Source: Lachnospiraceae bacterium
GTDB lineage: Bacteria > Bacillota > Clostridia > Lachnospirales > Lachnospiraceae
DNA length: 64,000 nt
Direction: 5' to 3'
Assembly (NCBI GenBank): GCA_024403455.1
Contig: JAKSRR010000017.1
Coordinates: 1 to 64,000, forward strand
Shown here: piece after piece, positions 8,019-17,510 of the stretch
Layout of the letters: every line of letters starts with the position of its first letter
Numbering within the stretch: the stretch's first letter is position 1
Made by a program: the position numbers and the translations under genes
The notes under the pieces: model-generated
What the model was told of the DNA's origin: nothing
The model's database searches: none
The model's input: only the letters and a program-made list of their open reading frames with translations

Positions 8019-10949
8019 CTACTTCTTGGATATTACAAGAGGCTTTATTTCTTCAAACAAATCTGCATTCTTTTTAATCATTTCTTCGCCGCCTACAACC
8101 ACGAGTACATCATTATTCAAAAATGCCACTAAATATTTTGCAGTAGTATGAATATCCTCTAAAGTGGTATCCAGAACTTCATTTCTTATTCTCTGGATAA
8201 CATCCTGACCTTCTCCGGATAAGTAATAAGTCCTGTCACGATCAATGAGCGTAGGTACAGAAACCGGCGTATCATTGGCTCCTATGGTGGAAATAATATA
8301 ATTCAGAAGTTCCTCATCCTCTAATTCCATCTGGGCAATATACTGAGGACATGCTTCAAAGATAGCATTAGTTTCCGTTAAATGAGGATCTCTGTAAGAA
8401 ACAAAATAAGCATTTCCGGTGGGGCTGAATCTGCTCATACACCCATAAGCACCACCCATAACACGAACATTCTGCCACAAGTAGTCATAGCCAAGAATTG
8501 TTTTTAATACATGAAGCGAGCCATGGAAGGAAAGTCCTGCCTTTTCATAATCACCAGCTCGGCATACATACTGCACCTGGCCAGAAAATGTAAATGCAGT
8601 TTTCTTCTTCGGTGTCAGAGCAATCTCTGTATCCCCTGAAAGCCCTACAGCATCTTTAGTTAATCGTCCAATCACGGTCGCAAATACCCCTGTAAGAGCC
8701 TTTATCTGCTGGCGTTCACAACCAATATCAAAAAGAAGTCTGTCTTTTCTAAAGAGGAAATCCTTAACAAGCTGCAAAGTCTTTATAAACTCTTCTTTTC
8801 TTTCATCAAAGTGTTCATCTAAATCAATTAAGAACTGATAGTAACCATAACCAGACTTCGCCTCTCCGTATGCAGCATGTTTTGAAACCATAGACAGCGC
8901 ATAATTGTAAGCAAAAGTATGTCCGCTGCCCATAAACAGGCCTTCCATACTGCTTCTGGACTCTGCTATGATTTCCTTCAATCTGGTTTCATCCTGAAGA
9001 TTTGCATTAAATACCACTTCTTCCATCAGTTGCGCAGCATCGGAAAGTTGTCCAACGAGGCACTTGCACTTCGTTCCAGCATACAGCGTTATATCATGTG
9101 TTTTACGATTCTCAATAATATGGCTGGCAAAGCCTAAACCACCTGTTTTTCTACCAATAGCATAGTTTAACTTGTCATAGGTATAATTTGTCGTATTAAT
9201 ATTTCCCAGAATATCAAACAATAATGTTACATAGGGGAGATACTGTACCGGCAAATCTGTATAATCAAACAGCATCTGTACATAAATAATGCCGCCAGTT
9301 GCATATTCATGGTAAATTGCCTTATAACCATCTAGCAGCATTTCTTCGCTATGAAGCTGTCGTCCCTCTCTCTTTAAATCTTCTCTAGATAGTGAAGGAA
9401 GCGTCGCCTTCTGCTCTGGCGTATCCTCTTCCAGCTGATATTCCTTTAAGGCCTTCGTACTTTCTATAATCTTCTGCTTTTCTTCCGTCGTTAGACTCTG
9501 CTTATAAGCTTCTAATTTTTCTGAAAGCGCCTGGTCACGTTTCGCCTGCAGTCCTTTCTTTGGAACAAGCGTTAGAATAGTCTTGTGATTATTCTTTAAA
9601 AGAAGGTCCTCTACCAATTTTTCAAAATATCCTTCTTCTACCTTCTTCTCTAGCTTTTCAAGAACGGTAATCATCTCTAAGGATGCAAAAGGCTTATTAT
9701 CATCGTAGAGCCAGGATTCCAATGCATTTAACCCATAAATCAATCCCTTAGGGTAATGCCCAAAGTCTGCTTCTCGCAGTTTAAAAGCATTCCTGTTAAT
9801 AGCAGCATATAGAGCTTCCTTATCAAAGCCTTCCTTTACAACGTTTGTAAGCACCTCTTCAATAGTTTCCACAAACATTTTTTCATCGCTTGCATTAGCA
9901 TTTTTCGTACTTACAGAGTAGTATGGCTCCAGCAGACACTGGTCAAGACAAGCATCCACTTCCGTACCGATTCCTTTTTCTGTAAGGGTCTTACGAAGGA
10001 TTCCGCCATTTCCACAGAGTGCTCTGTCAATGATGTCCATAGCCATATAAATTTCCATGTCATCATTTTCAGGAAGTGTCATATTGTAGGACAGGAACGT
10101 TGCATTTTCCTCGCTCTCATCCTCTGCAATCGGATACTCTTTCTGCAAATATAAAGGCGCATCAAAGGGCCTTTGCTTGCCAGGATAAGAATCCACCTTT
10201 AAGGCATCATACTTCGATAAATACTCTTCATCCATCCATTTTAAACGTTCAGCCATGTCTCCATTGCCATACAAATAAATGTACGCATTGGAAGGATGAT
10301 AGTATTTGCTATGAAAATCTAGAAATGCCTGATAGGTCAGTTCGGGAATAACGTCTGGATCTCCGCCGGATTCTACCGCATATGCTGTGTCAGGATATAA
10401 AGAATTAAGGATTTCTCTGGCAAATACATCTTCAGGATTGGAAAATGCACCCTTCATTTCGTTATAAACAACGCCATTATAAGTAAGGGGGCTATCTTCT
10501 GTCTCCATCTCATAATGCCAGCCTTCCTGCATGAAGATTTTTTCCTCATGATAAATGTTTGGATGAAATACTGCATCCAAATAAACATCCATTAAGTTCT
10601 GGAAATCCTTATCATTGCAGGATGCCACAGGATATACCGTCTTATCCGGATAGGTCATGGCATTTAAAAAGGTATTCAGCGAACTCTTACAAAGCTCAAC
10701 AAAGGGATCTTTGCAGGGATACTTATCAGAACCACAAAGTACAGTATGTTCCACAATATGTGCTACACCAGTAGAGTCCTTAGGTGGTGTTCTAAAACCG
10801 ATGTAGAACACCTTGTTCTCTTCTTCATTTTCCAGAACTGCCACGCGGGCACCCGTCTTTTTGTGTCTTAATAAATATGCTTCACTATCTAAATCTTTGC
10901 TATGATGTTGCTCAACAAGTTCATAAGCAGATAATTTATCAAAATTCAT
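8019..10949 (-). CDS. M16C-family zinc metallopeptidase (presequence protease-like)
   Basis: 976 residues, typical of the single-chain M16C peptidases related to mitochondrial PreP. The inverted zinc motif HxxEH is intact: His64, Glu67 and His68 in GVAHIVEHTVLCGS. A second conserved acidic region (VVYNEMKGAFSNPEDVF) should give the third zinc ligand. An M16C-associated middle region and the catalytically inactive C-terminal half-domains follow. No signal peptide is seen, so it is probably cytoplasmic and degrades peptides. The gene lies in the rhomboid-like to recO operon with short gaps (19 nt upstream, 11 nt downstream). Confidence 0.9.
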   Translation of the reverse strand: MNFDKLSAYELVEQHHSKDLDSEAYLLRHKKTGARVAVLENEEENKVFYIGFRTPPKDSTGVAHIVEHTVLCGSDKYPCKDPFVELCKSSLNTFLNAMTYPDKTVYPVASCNDKDFQNLMDVYLDAVFHPNIYHEEKIFMQEGWHYEMETEDSPLTYNGVVYNEMKGAFSNPEDVFAREILNSLYPDTAYAVESGGDPDVIPELTYQAFLDFHSKYYHPSNAYIYLYGNGDMAERLKWMDEEYLSKYDALKVDSYPGKQRPFDAPLYLQKEYPIAEDESEENATFLSYNMTLPENDDMEIYMAMDIIDRALCGNGGILRKTLTEKGIGTEVDACLDQCLLEPYYSVSTKNANASDEKMFVETIEEVLTNVVKEGFDKEALYAAINRNAFKLREADFGHYPKGLIYGLNALESWLYDDNKPFASLEMITVLEKLEKKVEEGYFEKLVEDLLLKNNHKTILTLVPKKGLQAKRDQALSEKLEAYKQSLTTEEKQKIIESTKALKEYQLEEDTPEQKATLPSLSREDLKREGRQLHSEEMLLDGYKAIYHEYATGGIIYVQMLFDYTDLPVQYLPYVTLLFDILGNINTTNYTYDKLNYAIGRKTGGLGFASHIIENRKTHDITLYAGTKCKCLVGQLSDAAQLMEEVVFNANLQDETRLKEIIAESRSSMEGLFMGSGHTFAYNYALSMVSKHAAYGEAKSGYGYYQFLIDLDEHFDERKEEFIKTLQLVKDFLFRKDRLLFDIGCERQQIKALTGVFATVIGRLTKDAVGLSGDTEIALTPKKKTAFTFSGQVQYVCRAGDYEKAGLSFHGSLHVLKTILGYDYLWQNVRVMGGAYGCMSRFSPTGNAYFVSYRDPHLTETNAIFEACPQYIAQMELEDEELLNYIISTIGANDTPVSVPTLIDRDRTYYLSGEGQDVIQRIRNEVLDTTLEDIHTTAKYLVAFLNNDVLVVVGGEEMIKKNADLFEEIKPLVISKK

Positions 10950-10968
10950 GAATGTTCACTCCTTTAAT

Positions 10969-11370
10969 CTATACGCTAAAGCCCATAAGTGCGAGATTAC
11001 TGATAATGATATCCTGCACAAGTAATTCTTCTCCTACATGATCATCACAAAACTGTAGGAAGTCGTTGAGTTTCAGCGTCTTTTCTTTATATCCCCCTTT
11101 AGGGTGAGGCGCATAGAAATGCACTTTAATCTTTAACTGTCTGTAAAACTCGTAACACAAATCATCCTGCGTAATATTTAACAGATGCTGCCCAATCATC
11201 ATGTCTGGCTCAGCATCCTTTAATATATAAATTCGAACAATATTCTGAAACTTCTGCGGACAATAGGCATGTGCCAAAATCTCTTTATAGGTTAATCTTC
11301 CACCAACCGTTAGTGAGGAAAAATCTGTCAGAATATGCTTATAATCATTTTCTCCAAACGTAAAACTCAT
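10969..11370 (-). CDS. Conserved hypothetical protein, unknown function
   Basis: 133 residues, not recognised. It has no signal peptide or membrane segment. It is mixed alpha/beta in appearance, with paired aromatic residues (YAPHPKGGY) and two or three scattered Cys but no metal motif. It lies 5 nt downstream of the sigma-like gene and 19 nt upstream of the M16 peptidase gene, so it is translated from the same message. The tight spacing and proper start argue that it is real. Confidence 0.75.
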   Translation of the reverse strand: MSFTFGENDYKHILTDFSSLTVGGRLTYKEILAHAYCPQKFQNIVRIYILKDAEPDMMIGQHLLNITQDDLCYEFYRQLKIKVHFYAPHPKGGYKEKTLKLNDFLQFCDDHVGEELLVQDIIISNLALMGFSV

Positions 11371-11375
11371 ACTTA

Positions 11376-11891
11376 TCAGCGCTTTCCTTCATACCGAATC
11401 TTCTTATCAGCCGGCTCTTCCATCTGTTTTGCTGCCGCCAGCAAGTCCTCAGGCGTAGCAAATTCCGTAGGACGATATTCCACCGTTAAGGAAGCCTCTT
11501 TCACTTCTGCTACATAAGCTTCCATGCTCTCCATAATGGCTTTCGTCACCAGTTCATCCATCGATTCAATGGGTGTTTCTGCAGGAATATTCTTAATAAA
11601 ATGCCACAGGCCCATGTTGCCTTCACTGATTAATTCAGAAAACTTTACACCCTGATACAGATAAAGACGAGCCACCTGTACAACATGATGCATATAATGC
11701 TCGGTAAGACTTCGTTTTGCTTCATTACGACCAGCCAAAACATTCATTTTAAGAACTCTAAGGGCATCCCCTTCGTACACCGGCAGTTCTTCCAGTTCCT
11801 GCAGATATAACCCTAAATGTCCTTCCTCTTCCGGGTCGATATCTCCATTTTCATTCTGCATCATCTCTTTGATAAATTCTTCGTCGTTCAT
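11376..11891 (-). CDS. Sigma-70 region 1.2/2-like protein lacking regions 3 and 4
   Basis: 171 residues. Residues about 26-105 follow sigma-70 regions 1.2 to 2.2: LGLYLQELEEL, then RSLTEHYMHHVVQVARLYLY, then a good match to the core-binding segment (FSELISEGNMGLWHFI). After that, regions 2.3 and 2.4, which melt and read the -10 element, are not recognisable, and no region 3 or 4 helix-turn-helix follows; the tail is acidic and Ala-rich. It could bind core RNA polymerase without promoter recognition, but that is inference. It sits second in an operon, 7 nt after the rhomboid-like gene. A degenerate sigma factor of no function is also possible. Confidence 0.7.
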   Translation of the reverse strand: MNDEEFIKEMMQNENGDIDPEEEGHLGLYLQELEELPVYEGDALRVLKMNVLAGRNEAKRSLTEHYMHHVVQVARLYLYQGVKFSELISEGNMGLWHFIKNIPAETPIESMDELVTKAIMESMEAYVAEVKEASLTVEYRPTEFATPEDLLAAAKQMEEPADKKIRYEGKR

Positions 11892-11898
11892 AACTCAC

Positions 11899-12924
11899 CT
11901 ATTCTTCATCATCGTTGTTAAAGTACATTCCACCGATAGGATGGTTCTGGTTTGCTCCATACTCTGTAATATGTGTATGGGTAAACAAATGATCATTACA
12001 GTATTCATAGCTTCCTACACATTTGGAACAGAATCTAAACTGTAAATACGGATGTTCTACAGAATTCCGGCCACAAATAGCACACTTATGTCTGGTGGAG
12101 GCGTAGGAATACTGCATGGGCTCCACTTTTTTTGCATACTCTCTTCTTCTTTGCGCCTGCTTAACCTTCCCTCTGATATTTAAATTAGAAAGATAGAACA
12201 CCAGGAAGTTGAGCAGCGAAGACAAAATAACCATAAGTAGCACTAACCACCAGTAAGGTAATGAATTATCTGAAATAACAGCATCAACAACTTCATAGCC
12301 CATCATCACAGCATAAACAACACCAAGCCATTTTACCTTGATAGGAATTAGGAAGTATAACATAACAACGTTGTTGGGGAAGGTTGCTGCAAATGCCAAG
12401 AATATGGACATATTGATGTAATACGTTGTAAATGCCAGAGACGCCATGTAATAGAAAAAGCTTCCTCCCGCCGCACCGCGAAACATGGAAGAATAGAACA
12501 AATCTGTCATGGCAATAAAATTATGAATGGGTTTGATAAGTTCACAAAGGCCAAATGTTACAAAAGAGCCGATAATAGTGAAAACAATACCCGAGAAAAT
12601 ATAGTAAGTAAAATAAAAGTCACCCCAGGCCTGCACTAGCTGTCTGGAAATAGAATAATAGAATAAAAGCATAATAACAACATAGATAATGTTTGAGCTT
12701 GGTGGTGGAATTAATAACCAAGTAACCAGTCTCCAAACCTGTCCATGCAGAATCGCATAAGGGTTTAATGAAAGAACAGCACTAATCCCTAGCCCATTAA
12801 ATGCGTTTGTTAATGCATATTCAAAGATATAACCTATTATGTAGCAGCCAATCATAATTAAAGGAAGATTGGGAATTCCTTTACCATGGCACTTCTTTTC
12901 CAAATATTTGGCTAATTTTCCCAT
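11899..12924 (-). CDS. Rhomboid-like multi-pass membrane protein with C-terminal zinc ribbon
   Basis: 341 residues. The first about 250 residues hold six or so membrane segments with a rhomboid/derlin-like pattern, including HGQVWRLVTWLLIPP after the first segment. The catalytic Gly-x-Ser of active rhomboid proteases is not evident, so it may be a pseudo-rhomboid. A basic linker (QAQRRREYAKK) leads to a cytoplasmic zinc-ribbon-like tail: CAICG, then CSKC, then an H/C-rich stretch. The ATG at 12922-12924 was chosen because AGGTGG lies 5 nt upstream; a GTG three codons earlier overlaps that site. First gene of a six-gene operon whose leader carries the 36-bp repeat element. Confidence 0.7.
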   Translation of the reverse strand: MGKLAKYLEKKCHGKGIPNLPLIMIGCYIIGYIFEYALTNAFNGLGISAVLSLNPYAILHGQVWRLVTWLLIPPPSSNIIYVVIMLLFYYSISRQLVQAWGDFYFTYYIFSGIVFTIIGSFVTFGLCELIKPIHNFIAMTDLFYSSMFRGAAGGSFFYYMASLAFTTYYINMSIFLAFAATFPNNVVMLYFLIPIKVKWLGVVYAVMMGYEVVDAVISDNSLPYWWLVLLMVILSSLLNFLVFYLSNLNIRGKVKQAQRRREYAKKVEPMQYSYASTRHKCAICGRNSVEHPYLQFRFCSKCVGSYEYCNDHLFTHTHITEYGANQNHPIGGMYFNNDDEE

Positions 12925-12957
12925 ACTTACCACCTAACCTTACTTATAGGGAAGAAA

Positions 12958-13043
12958 TTGTTGCTCGTTAAGATATACTCGCAACCGCTTCGCTTGTTGC
13001 TCGTTAAGTTAATGCCACTGTCGTGGCATTAACTTATATTATA
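12958..13043 (-). repeat. 36-bp tandem unit with palindromic cap in the leader of the rhomboid-like operon
   Basis: In minus-strand order: a TATAAT box (13038-13043) that is also an extended -10 (TG one base upstream), a perfect 14-bp inverted repeat with a 4-nt loop (13023-13036 / 13005-13018), then one full 36-bp unit plus a partial second copy (phase positions 12994 and 12958; core TTAACGAGCAACAAGC). A homologous element with the same architecture but a different inverted-repeat sequence lies at 28570-28690. Both are in the 5' leader of a minus-strand operon. The remaining intergenic sequence up to 13130 shows nothing else clear. Confidence 0.8.
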
Positions 13044-13130
13044 ACATAATCCACTAACTGTAGCCTATGGACCAGGATTTGTCACAAAATGTTCTTCTTT
13101 GTGAAACCTTCGTGAAACTACCCTCTTCAT

Positions 13131-13159
13131 TTGCGAATTTTCCTTAATTTTAGTATAAT
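13131..13159 (+). promoter_or_regulatory. Sigma-A promoter of the dehydratase activator gene
   Basis: Plus strand: TTGCGA (13131-13136), 17-nt spacer, TATAAT (13154-13159), about 42 nt before the start codon at 13202. Confidence 0.75.
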
Positions 13160-13201
13160 TTATCTTCGTATGTAGTAATGAAAACTATGTGAGGTTTTGA
13201 A

Positions 13202-16200
13202 ATGAACGAAGCAGTAAATCGTTTAGGAATTGATATTGGTTCTACCACTGTAAAGGTAGCTTTAATTAATGAAAAGAATGAGATTCTATTCTCTGACTAT
13301 AAAAGACATTTTGCAAACATCCGTGAAACATTACAGGATTTATTAAATGATGCCTATGCAAAGGTTGGCGACTGTGATTTACAGCCCATGATTACGGGTT
13401 CTGGCGGACTCACTCTAGCAAAGCATTTGGAAGTTGGATTCACCCAGGAAGTTCTAGCGGTAGCAACCTCTTTAGAGACATTTGCGCCCAAAACAGACGT
13501 AGCCATTGAACTTGGTGGTGAAGATGCCAAGATTATTTATTTTGAAGGCGGTAACGTAGAGCAGCGTATGAACGGCATCTGTGCCGGCGGTACTGGTTCC
13601 TTTATTGACCAGATGGCTTCTCTCTTACAGACAGATGCAGCCGGACTCAATGAATATGCTAAGAATTATCAGTCCATGTATACCATAGCAGCACGCTGTG
13701 GTGTATTTGCAAAGACAGATATTCAGCCTTTAATCAACGACGGTGCTACCAGAGAGGATCTCTCCGCTTCCATTTTCCAGGCAGTTGTTAACCAGACCAT
13801 ATCTGGTCTTGCCTGCGGTAAGCCCATTCGTGGCCATGTAGCCTTCTTAGGTGGACCACTACACTTCCTGTCCGAATTAAAGAAGGCATTTGTTCGCACC
13901 TTAAAATTAGATGACGAACATATTATTGATACTGACAATTCTCATTTATTTGCTGCCCTTGGTTCCGCACTAAATGCAACCAAGGAGCCTGTTGTTACGC
14001 TGAAATCCATGGTAGATAAGTTAAATGGCGAAATCCACATGGAGTTTGAGGTAGAGCGTATGGAGCCTCTTTTTGCTGATGATGCAGCATACGAGGCATT
14101 TACGAAAAGACACAATAGCCACTGCGTAGAAACTGCTGAATTATCTACTTATAAAGGAGATTGCTTCCTTGGTATTGATGCAGGTTCTACCACAACCAAG
14201 TGTGCTTTAGTAGATACAGAGGGACGTCTTCTGTACTCCTTCTATTCCAATAATAATGGTTCTCCATTAGAGACTGCTATCCGCTCTCTCCAGGAAATCT
14301 ATGAAAAGCTTCCAGAAGGGGCGCGCATTGCCAGAGCATGTTCCACTGGATACGGTGAACAGCTTATGAAGGCTGCTTTTTTACTAGACGATGGCCAAGT
14401 AGAAACCATTGCTCACTACTATGCAGCAGCATTCTTCAATCCTAACGTAGACTGCATCCTTGATATTGGCGGTCAGGATATGAAGTGCATCAAAATCAAG
14501 AATCATGCCGTTGACTCTGTTCAGTTAAATGAGGCATGTTCTTCTGGCTGCGGATCCTTTATTGAAACATTTGCCAAGTCCTTAAACTACTCTGTTCAGG
14601 ATTTTGCAAAAGCAGCTTTGTTTGCAAAGCATCCTATCGATTTAGGAACCCGCTGTACCGTATTCATGAACTCTAAAGTAAAGCAAGCGCAAAAGGAAGG
14701 TGCTTCTGTTGCTGATATTTCTGCAGGTCTTGCTTACTCCGTTATCAAAAATGCACTCTTTAAGGTTATCAAGGTATCCGATGCTTCTGAACTTGGAAAA
14801 AATATCGTAGTACAGGGTGGTACCTTCTACAATGATGCCGTTCTTCGTTCCTTTGAAAGTATTGCAAAGTGCGAAGCCATTCGTCCAGATATTGCGGGTA
14901 TCATGGGTGCATTTGGTGCTGCACTGATTGCTCGTGAAAAATATGAGGATGGCTATCAAACGAATCTCCTCACATTAGAGCAATTAAATGCACTTGAATA
15001 TTCTACAACCATGGCAAAATGTCAGGGCTGTACCAACAACTGTCGTCTTACCATCAATAAGTTCTCCGGTGGACGACAGTATATTTCCGGTAACCGCTGC
15101 GAAAAAGGTATCGGTAAGCAAAAAAATGCCGGAAAGCTTCCCAACTTATTTGAGTACAAGCTACACAGATTCATGGATTATGAGCCTTTAACCGGTGCAG
15201 ATGCAATCCGCGGCAAGGTTGGTATTCCTAGAGTATTAAATATGTATGAGAACTTCCCCTTCTGGGCTACCTTCTTTAAGGAGCTTGGCTTTGAGGTTGT
15301 TCTTTCTCCTTTATCGAATCGTAAAATCTACGAATTAGGTATTGAGTCTATTCCCTCTGAGTCTGCATGCTATCCTGCGAAAATGGTACACGGTCATATC
15401 GAATGGCTCATTCACCAGAATGTAGATTTCATCTTCTATCCAGCATTATTCTATGAGAGAAATGAAACCCCGGAAGCTGGAAACCACTATAACTGCCCCA
15501 TTGTTACTTCCTATCCAGAGAATATCAAGAACAATGTAGAGGCAATTACCGAGGGAAAAATGCGTCTTCGCATGCCGTTCTTAAACTTCGAAAGTTTAAA
15601 AGTTATTATTCCTGTTCTCCAGGATGAGTTTGATGAAATTCCCAGTGAACTGGTTGCAAAAGCTGCTGCTAGTGCTTGGGATGAACTTGCCAGTGCCCAT
15701 GAAGATATGGAAAAGAAGGGTATGGAAGTTCTTAAATACATGGAAGAAAACCATAAGCGTGGTATCGTTCTTGCTGGTCGTCCTTATCATGTGGACCCTG
15801 AAATCAATCACGGCATCCCTGAGATGATTAACTCCTATGATATTGCCGTTTTAACAGAAGACTCCGTGGCACATCTTGGTAAGCCTGAAAGACCTCTCAT
15901 TGTATCTGACCAGTGGATGTACCATACAAGACTATATAAAGCTGCTACCTTCGTTCGCACCAGAGATGACCTGGATATGATTCAGTTAAATTCCTTTGGT
16001 TGTGGTGTTGATGCTGTTACAACAGATCAGGTAGCCGATATCTTAACAGGTTCTGATAAGATTTACACTTGCCTAAAGATTGACGAAGTTAACAACCTTG
16101 GCGCAGCGCGCATCCGTATTCGCTCTCTCATTGCGGCAATTGAAGAACGTGAAAAGAAAAACGAAAAACGAACCATTCGTTCTACAGAATATAAACGAGC

Positions 16201-17443
16201 TTACTTCACGGAAGAAATGAAGTCCAACTATACCATTATCTGTCCTCAGCTTAGCCCCTTACACTTTGATATGTTTGAGGCCTGCTTTGCTTCTCAGGGA
16301 TATAATCTCGTAATGCTTGATAACGATAACAAGCATGCTGTTGATGTCGGATTAAAGTATGTTAATAATGATGCTTGCTATCCTTCCCTTTGTGCCGTTG
16401 GTCAGATTATGGATGCCCTAGAAAGTGGCAAATATGATCTTAACAAAACTGCCGTCATTATGTCTCAGACTGGTGGTGGATGCCGTGCTACTAACTACAT
16501 TGCATTTATTCGTAGAGCCTTAAAGAAAGCCGGTATGGAACAGATTCCTGTTCTCTCTCTAAACTTTGGCGGACTGGAAAGCAATCCTGGCTTTACCATG
16601 AATAAAAAGCTGATGCTTCGCTTCCTCTATGGCGCCCTCTTCGGTGATATTTTCATGAAGTGTATCTATCGTATGCGCCCCTATGAATTAGAACCTGGAA
16701 GCGTAGAAAAAGTACATCAGTACTGGCTCGCAAAATGTAATGCTTTCATCCTGAAAAAGCATCCAACCTTTATTGAATTCGAGCATATGACCAAAGCAAT
16801 GGTTCGGGACTTTGATAAGATTCCCATTTCTGAAGAAAGAAAGCCCCGTGTTGGTATTGTCGGTGAAATTTTAGTAAAATTTGCTCCCCAGGCAAATAAT
16901 CGTTTGGTAGAACTTCTTGAAAAGGAGGGGGCTGAAGCAGTTGTTCCTGACTTAATCGACTTTATGTACTACTGCTTCTATAACCAGATATATAAAGCGA
17001 AGCAGTTTGGTGCAAGCAAACGTACAGCAAGATTAGTAAAGGCCGGTATTCGTGTTATGGACTTTGTACGTTCCTTCTCTAATCGTGCGCTTAAGAAGTC
17101 CAAGCATTTTACGCCCTCTGTTTCCATCTATAAGATTGTAGACATGGCAAAGGACATTGTTTCTATTGGAAACCAGACTGGTGAAGGCTGGTTCTTAACT
17201 GGTGAAATGGTTGAGCTTATTCACTCTGGCACACCTAATATCGTATGTTGTCAGCCTTTTGGATGTCTTCCTAACCATATTGTTGGTAAGGGTGTCATCA
17301 AGAGTCTCCGCAAACACTATCCAGATTCCAACATCGTTGCTATTGACTTCGATCCTGGCGCTTCCGAGGTTAATCAGCTGAACCGATTAAAATTAATGCT
17401 CTCCACAGCAAATAAGAATCTGGAGAAAGAAAAGAACAAATAA
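13202..17443 (+). CDS. Fused 2-hydroxyacyl-CoA dehydratase activator (BadF/BcrA-type ATPase, DUF2229, dehydratase-like)
   Basis: 1413 residues, a large multidomain member of the acyl-CoA dehydratase activase family. Two ASKHA ATPase domains are seen, with phosphate-binding motifs GIDIGSTTVK (9-18) and GIDAGSTTTK (324-333) and paired Cys loops (NGICAGGTGSF and NEACSSGCGSF) that in activators hold a [4Fe-4S] cluster. A Cys-rich link (KCQGCTNNC, near residue 605) precedes a DUF2229 region and a C-terminal HgdB-like dehydratase domain. Activators of this type pass low-potential electrons to a dehydratase using ATP. The true substrate is unknown. The gene is monocistronic, divergent from its left neighbour, with its own promoter and terminator. 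GAGG precedes the ATG by 8 nt. Confidence 0.88.
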   Translation: MNEAVNRLGIDIGSTTVKVALINEKNEILFSDYKRHFANIRETLQDLLNDAYAKVGDCDLQPMITGSGGLTLAKHLEVGFTQEVLAVATSLETFAPKTDVAIELGGEDAKIIYFEGGNVEQRMNGICAGGTGSFIDQMASLLQTDAAGLNEYAKNYQSMYTIAARCGVFAKTDIQPLINDGATREDLSASIFQAVVNQTISGLACGKPIRGHVAFLGGPLHFLSELKKAFVRTLKLDDEHIIDTDNSHLFAALGSALNATKEPVVTLKSMVDKLNGEIHMEFEVERMEPLFADDAAYEAFTKRHNSHCVETAELSTYKGDCFLGIDAGSTTTKCALVDTEGRLLYSFYSNNNGSPLETAIRSLQEIYEKLPEGARIARACSTGYGEQLMKAAFLLDDGQVETIAHYYAAAFFNPNVDCILDIGGQDMKCIKIKNHAVDSVQLNEACSSGCGSFIETFAKSLNYSVQDFAKAALFAKHPIDLGTRCTVFMNSKVKQAQKEGASVADISAGLAYSVIKNALFKVIKVSDASELGKNIVVQGGTFYNDAVLRSFESIAKCEAIRPDIAGIMGAFGAALIAREKYEDGYQTNLLTLEQLNALEYSTTMAKCQGCTNNCRLTINKFSGGRQYISGNRCEKGIGKQKNAGKLPNLFEYKLHRFMDYEPLTGADAIRGKVGIPRVLNMYENFPFWATFFKELGFEVVLSPLSNRKIYELGIESIPSESACYPAKMVHGHIEWLIHQNVDFIFYPALFYERNETPEAGNHYNCPIVTSYPENIKNNVEAITEGKMRLRMPFLNFESLKVIIPVLQDEFDEIPSELVAKAAASAWDELASAHEDMEKKGMEVLKYMEENHKRGIVLAGRPYHVDPEINHGIPEMINSYDIAVLTEDSVAHLGKPERPLIVSDQWMYHTRLYKAATFVRTRDDLDMIQLNSFGCGVDAVTTDQVADILTGSDKIYTCLKIDEVNNLGAARIRIRSLIAAIEEREKKNEKRTIRSTEYKRAYFTEEMKSNYTIICPQLSPLHFDMFEACFASQGYNLVMLDNDNKHAVDVGLKYVNNDACYPSLCAVGQIMDALESGKYDLNKTAVIMSQTGGGCRATNYIAFIRRALKKAGMEQIPVLSLNFGGLESNPGFTMNKKLMLRFLYGALFGDIFMKCIYRMRPYELEPGSVEKVHQYWLAKCNAFILKKHPTFIEFEHMTKAMVRDFDKIPISEERKPRVGIVGEILVKFAPQANNRLVELLEKEGAEAVVPDLIDFMYYCFYNQIYKAKQFGASKRTARLVKAGIRVMDFVRSFSNRALKKSKHFTPSVSIYKIVDMAKDIVSIGNQTGEGWFLTGEMVELIHSGTPNIVCCQPFGCLPNHIVGKGVIKSLRKHYPDSNIVAIDFDPGASEVNQLNRLKLMLSTANKNLEKEKNK

Positions 17444-17467
17444 AAAATGCCCTTAAGGGCATTTTTT
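17442..17467. terminator. Bidirectional terminator between convergent genes
   Basis: Palindrome TGCCCTTAAGGGCA flanked by A-run and T-run, so it works on both strands. It starts at the stop codon of the plus-strand activator gene and lies about 45 nt past the stop of the minus-strand gene at 17511. Confidence 0.9.
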
Positions 17468-17510
17468 ATTATCAAAAGAATATGGGCTTGTATACAAATA
17501 GAATGTTTAC

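Noticed and set aside
12958..13036. CRISPR-like array
   Set aside because: The 36-bp units are directly tandem with no unique spacers, and no cas genes are present.
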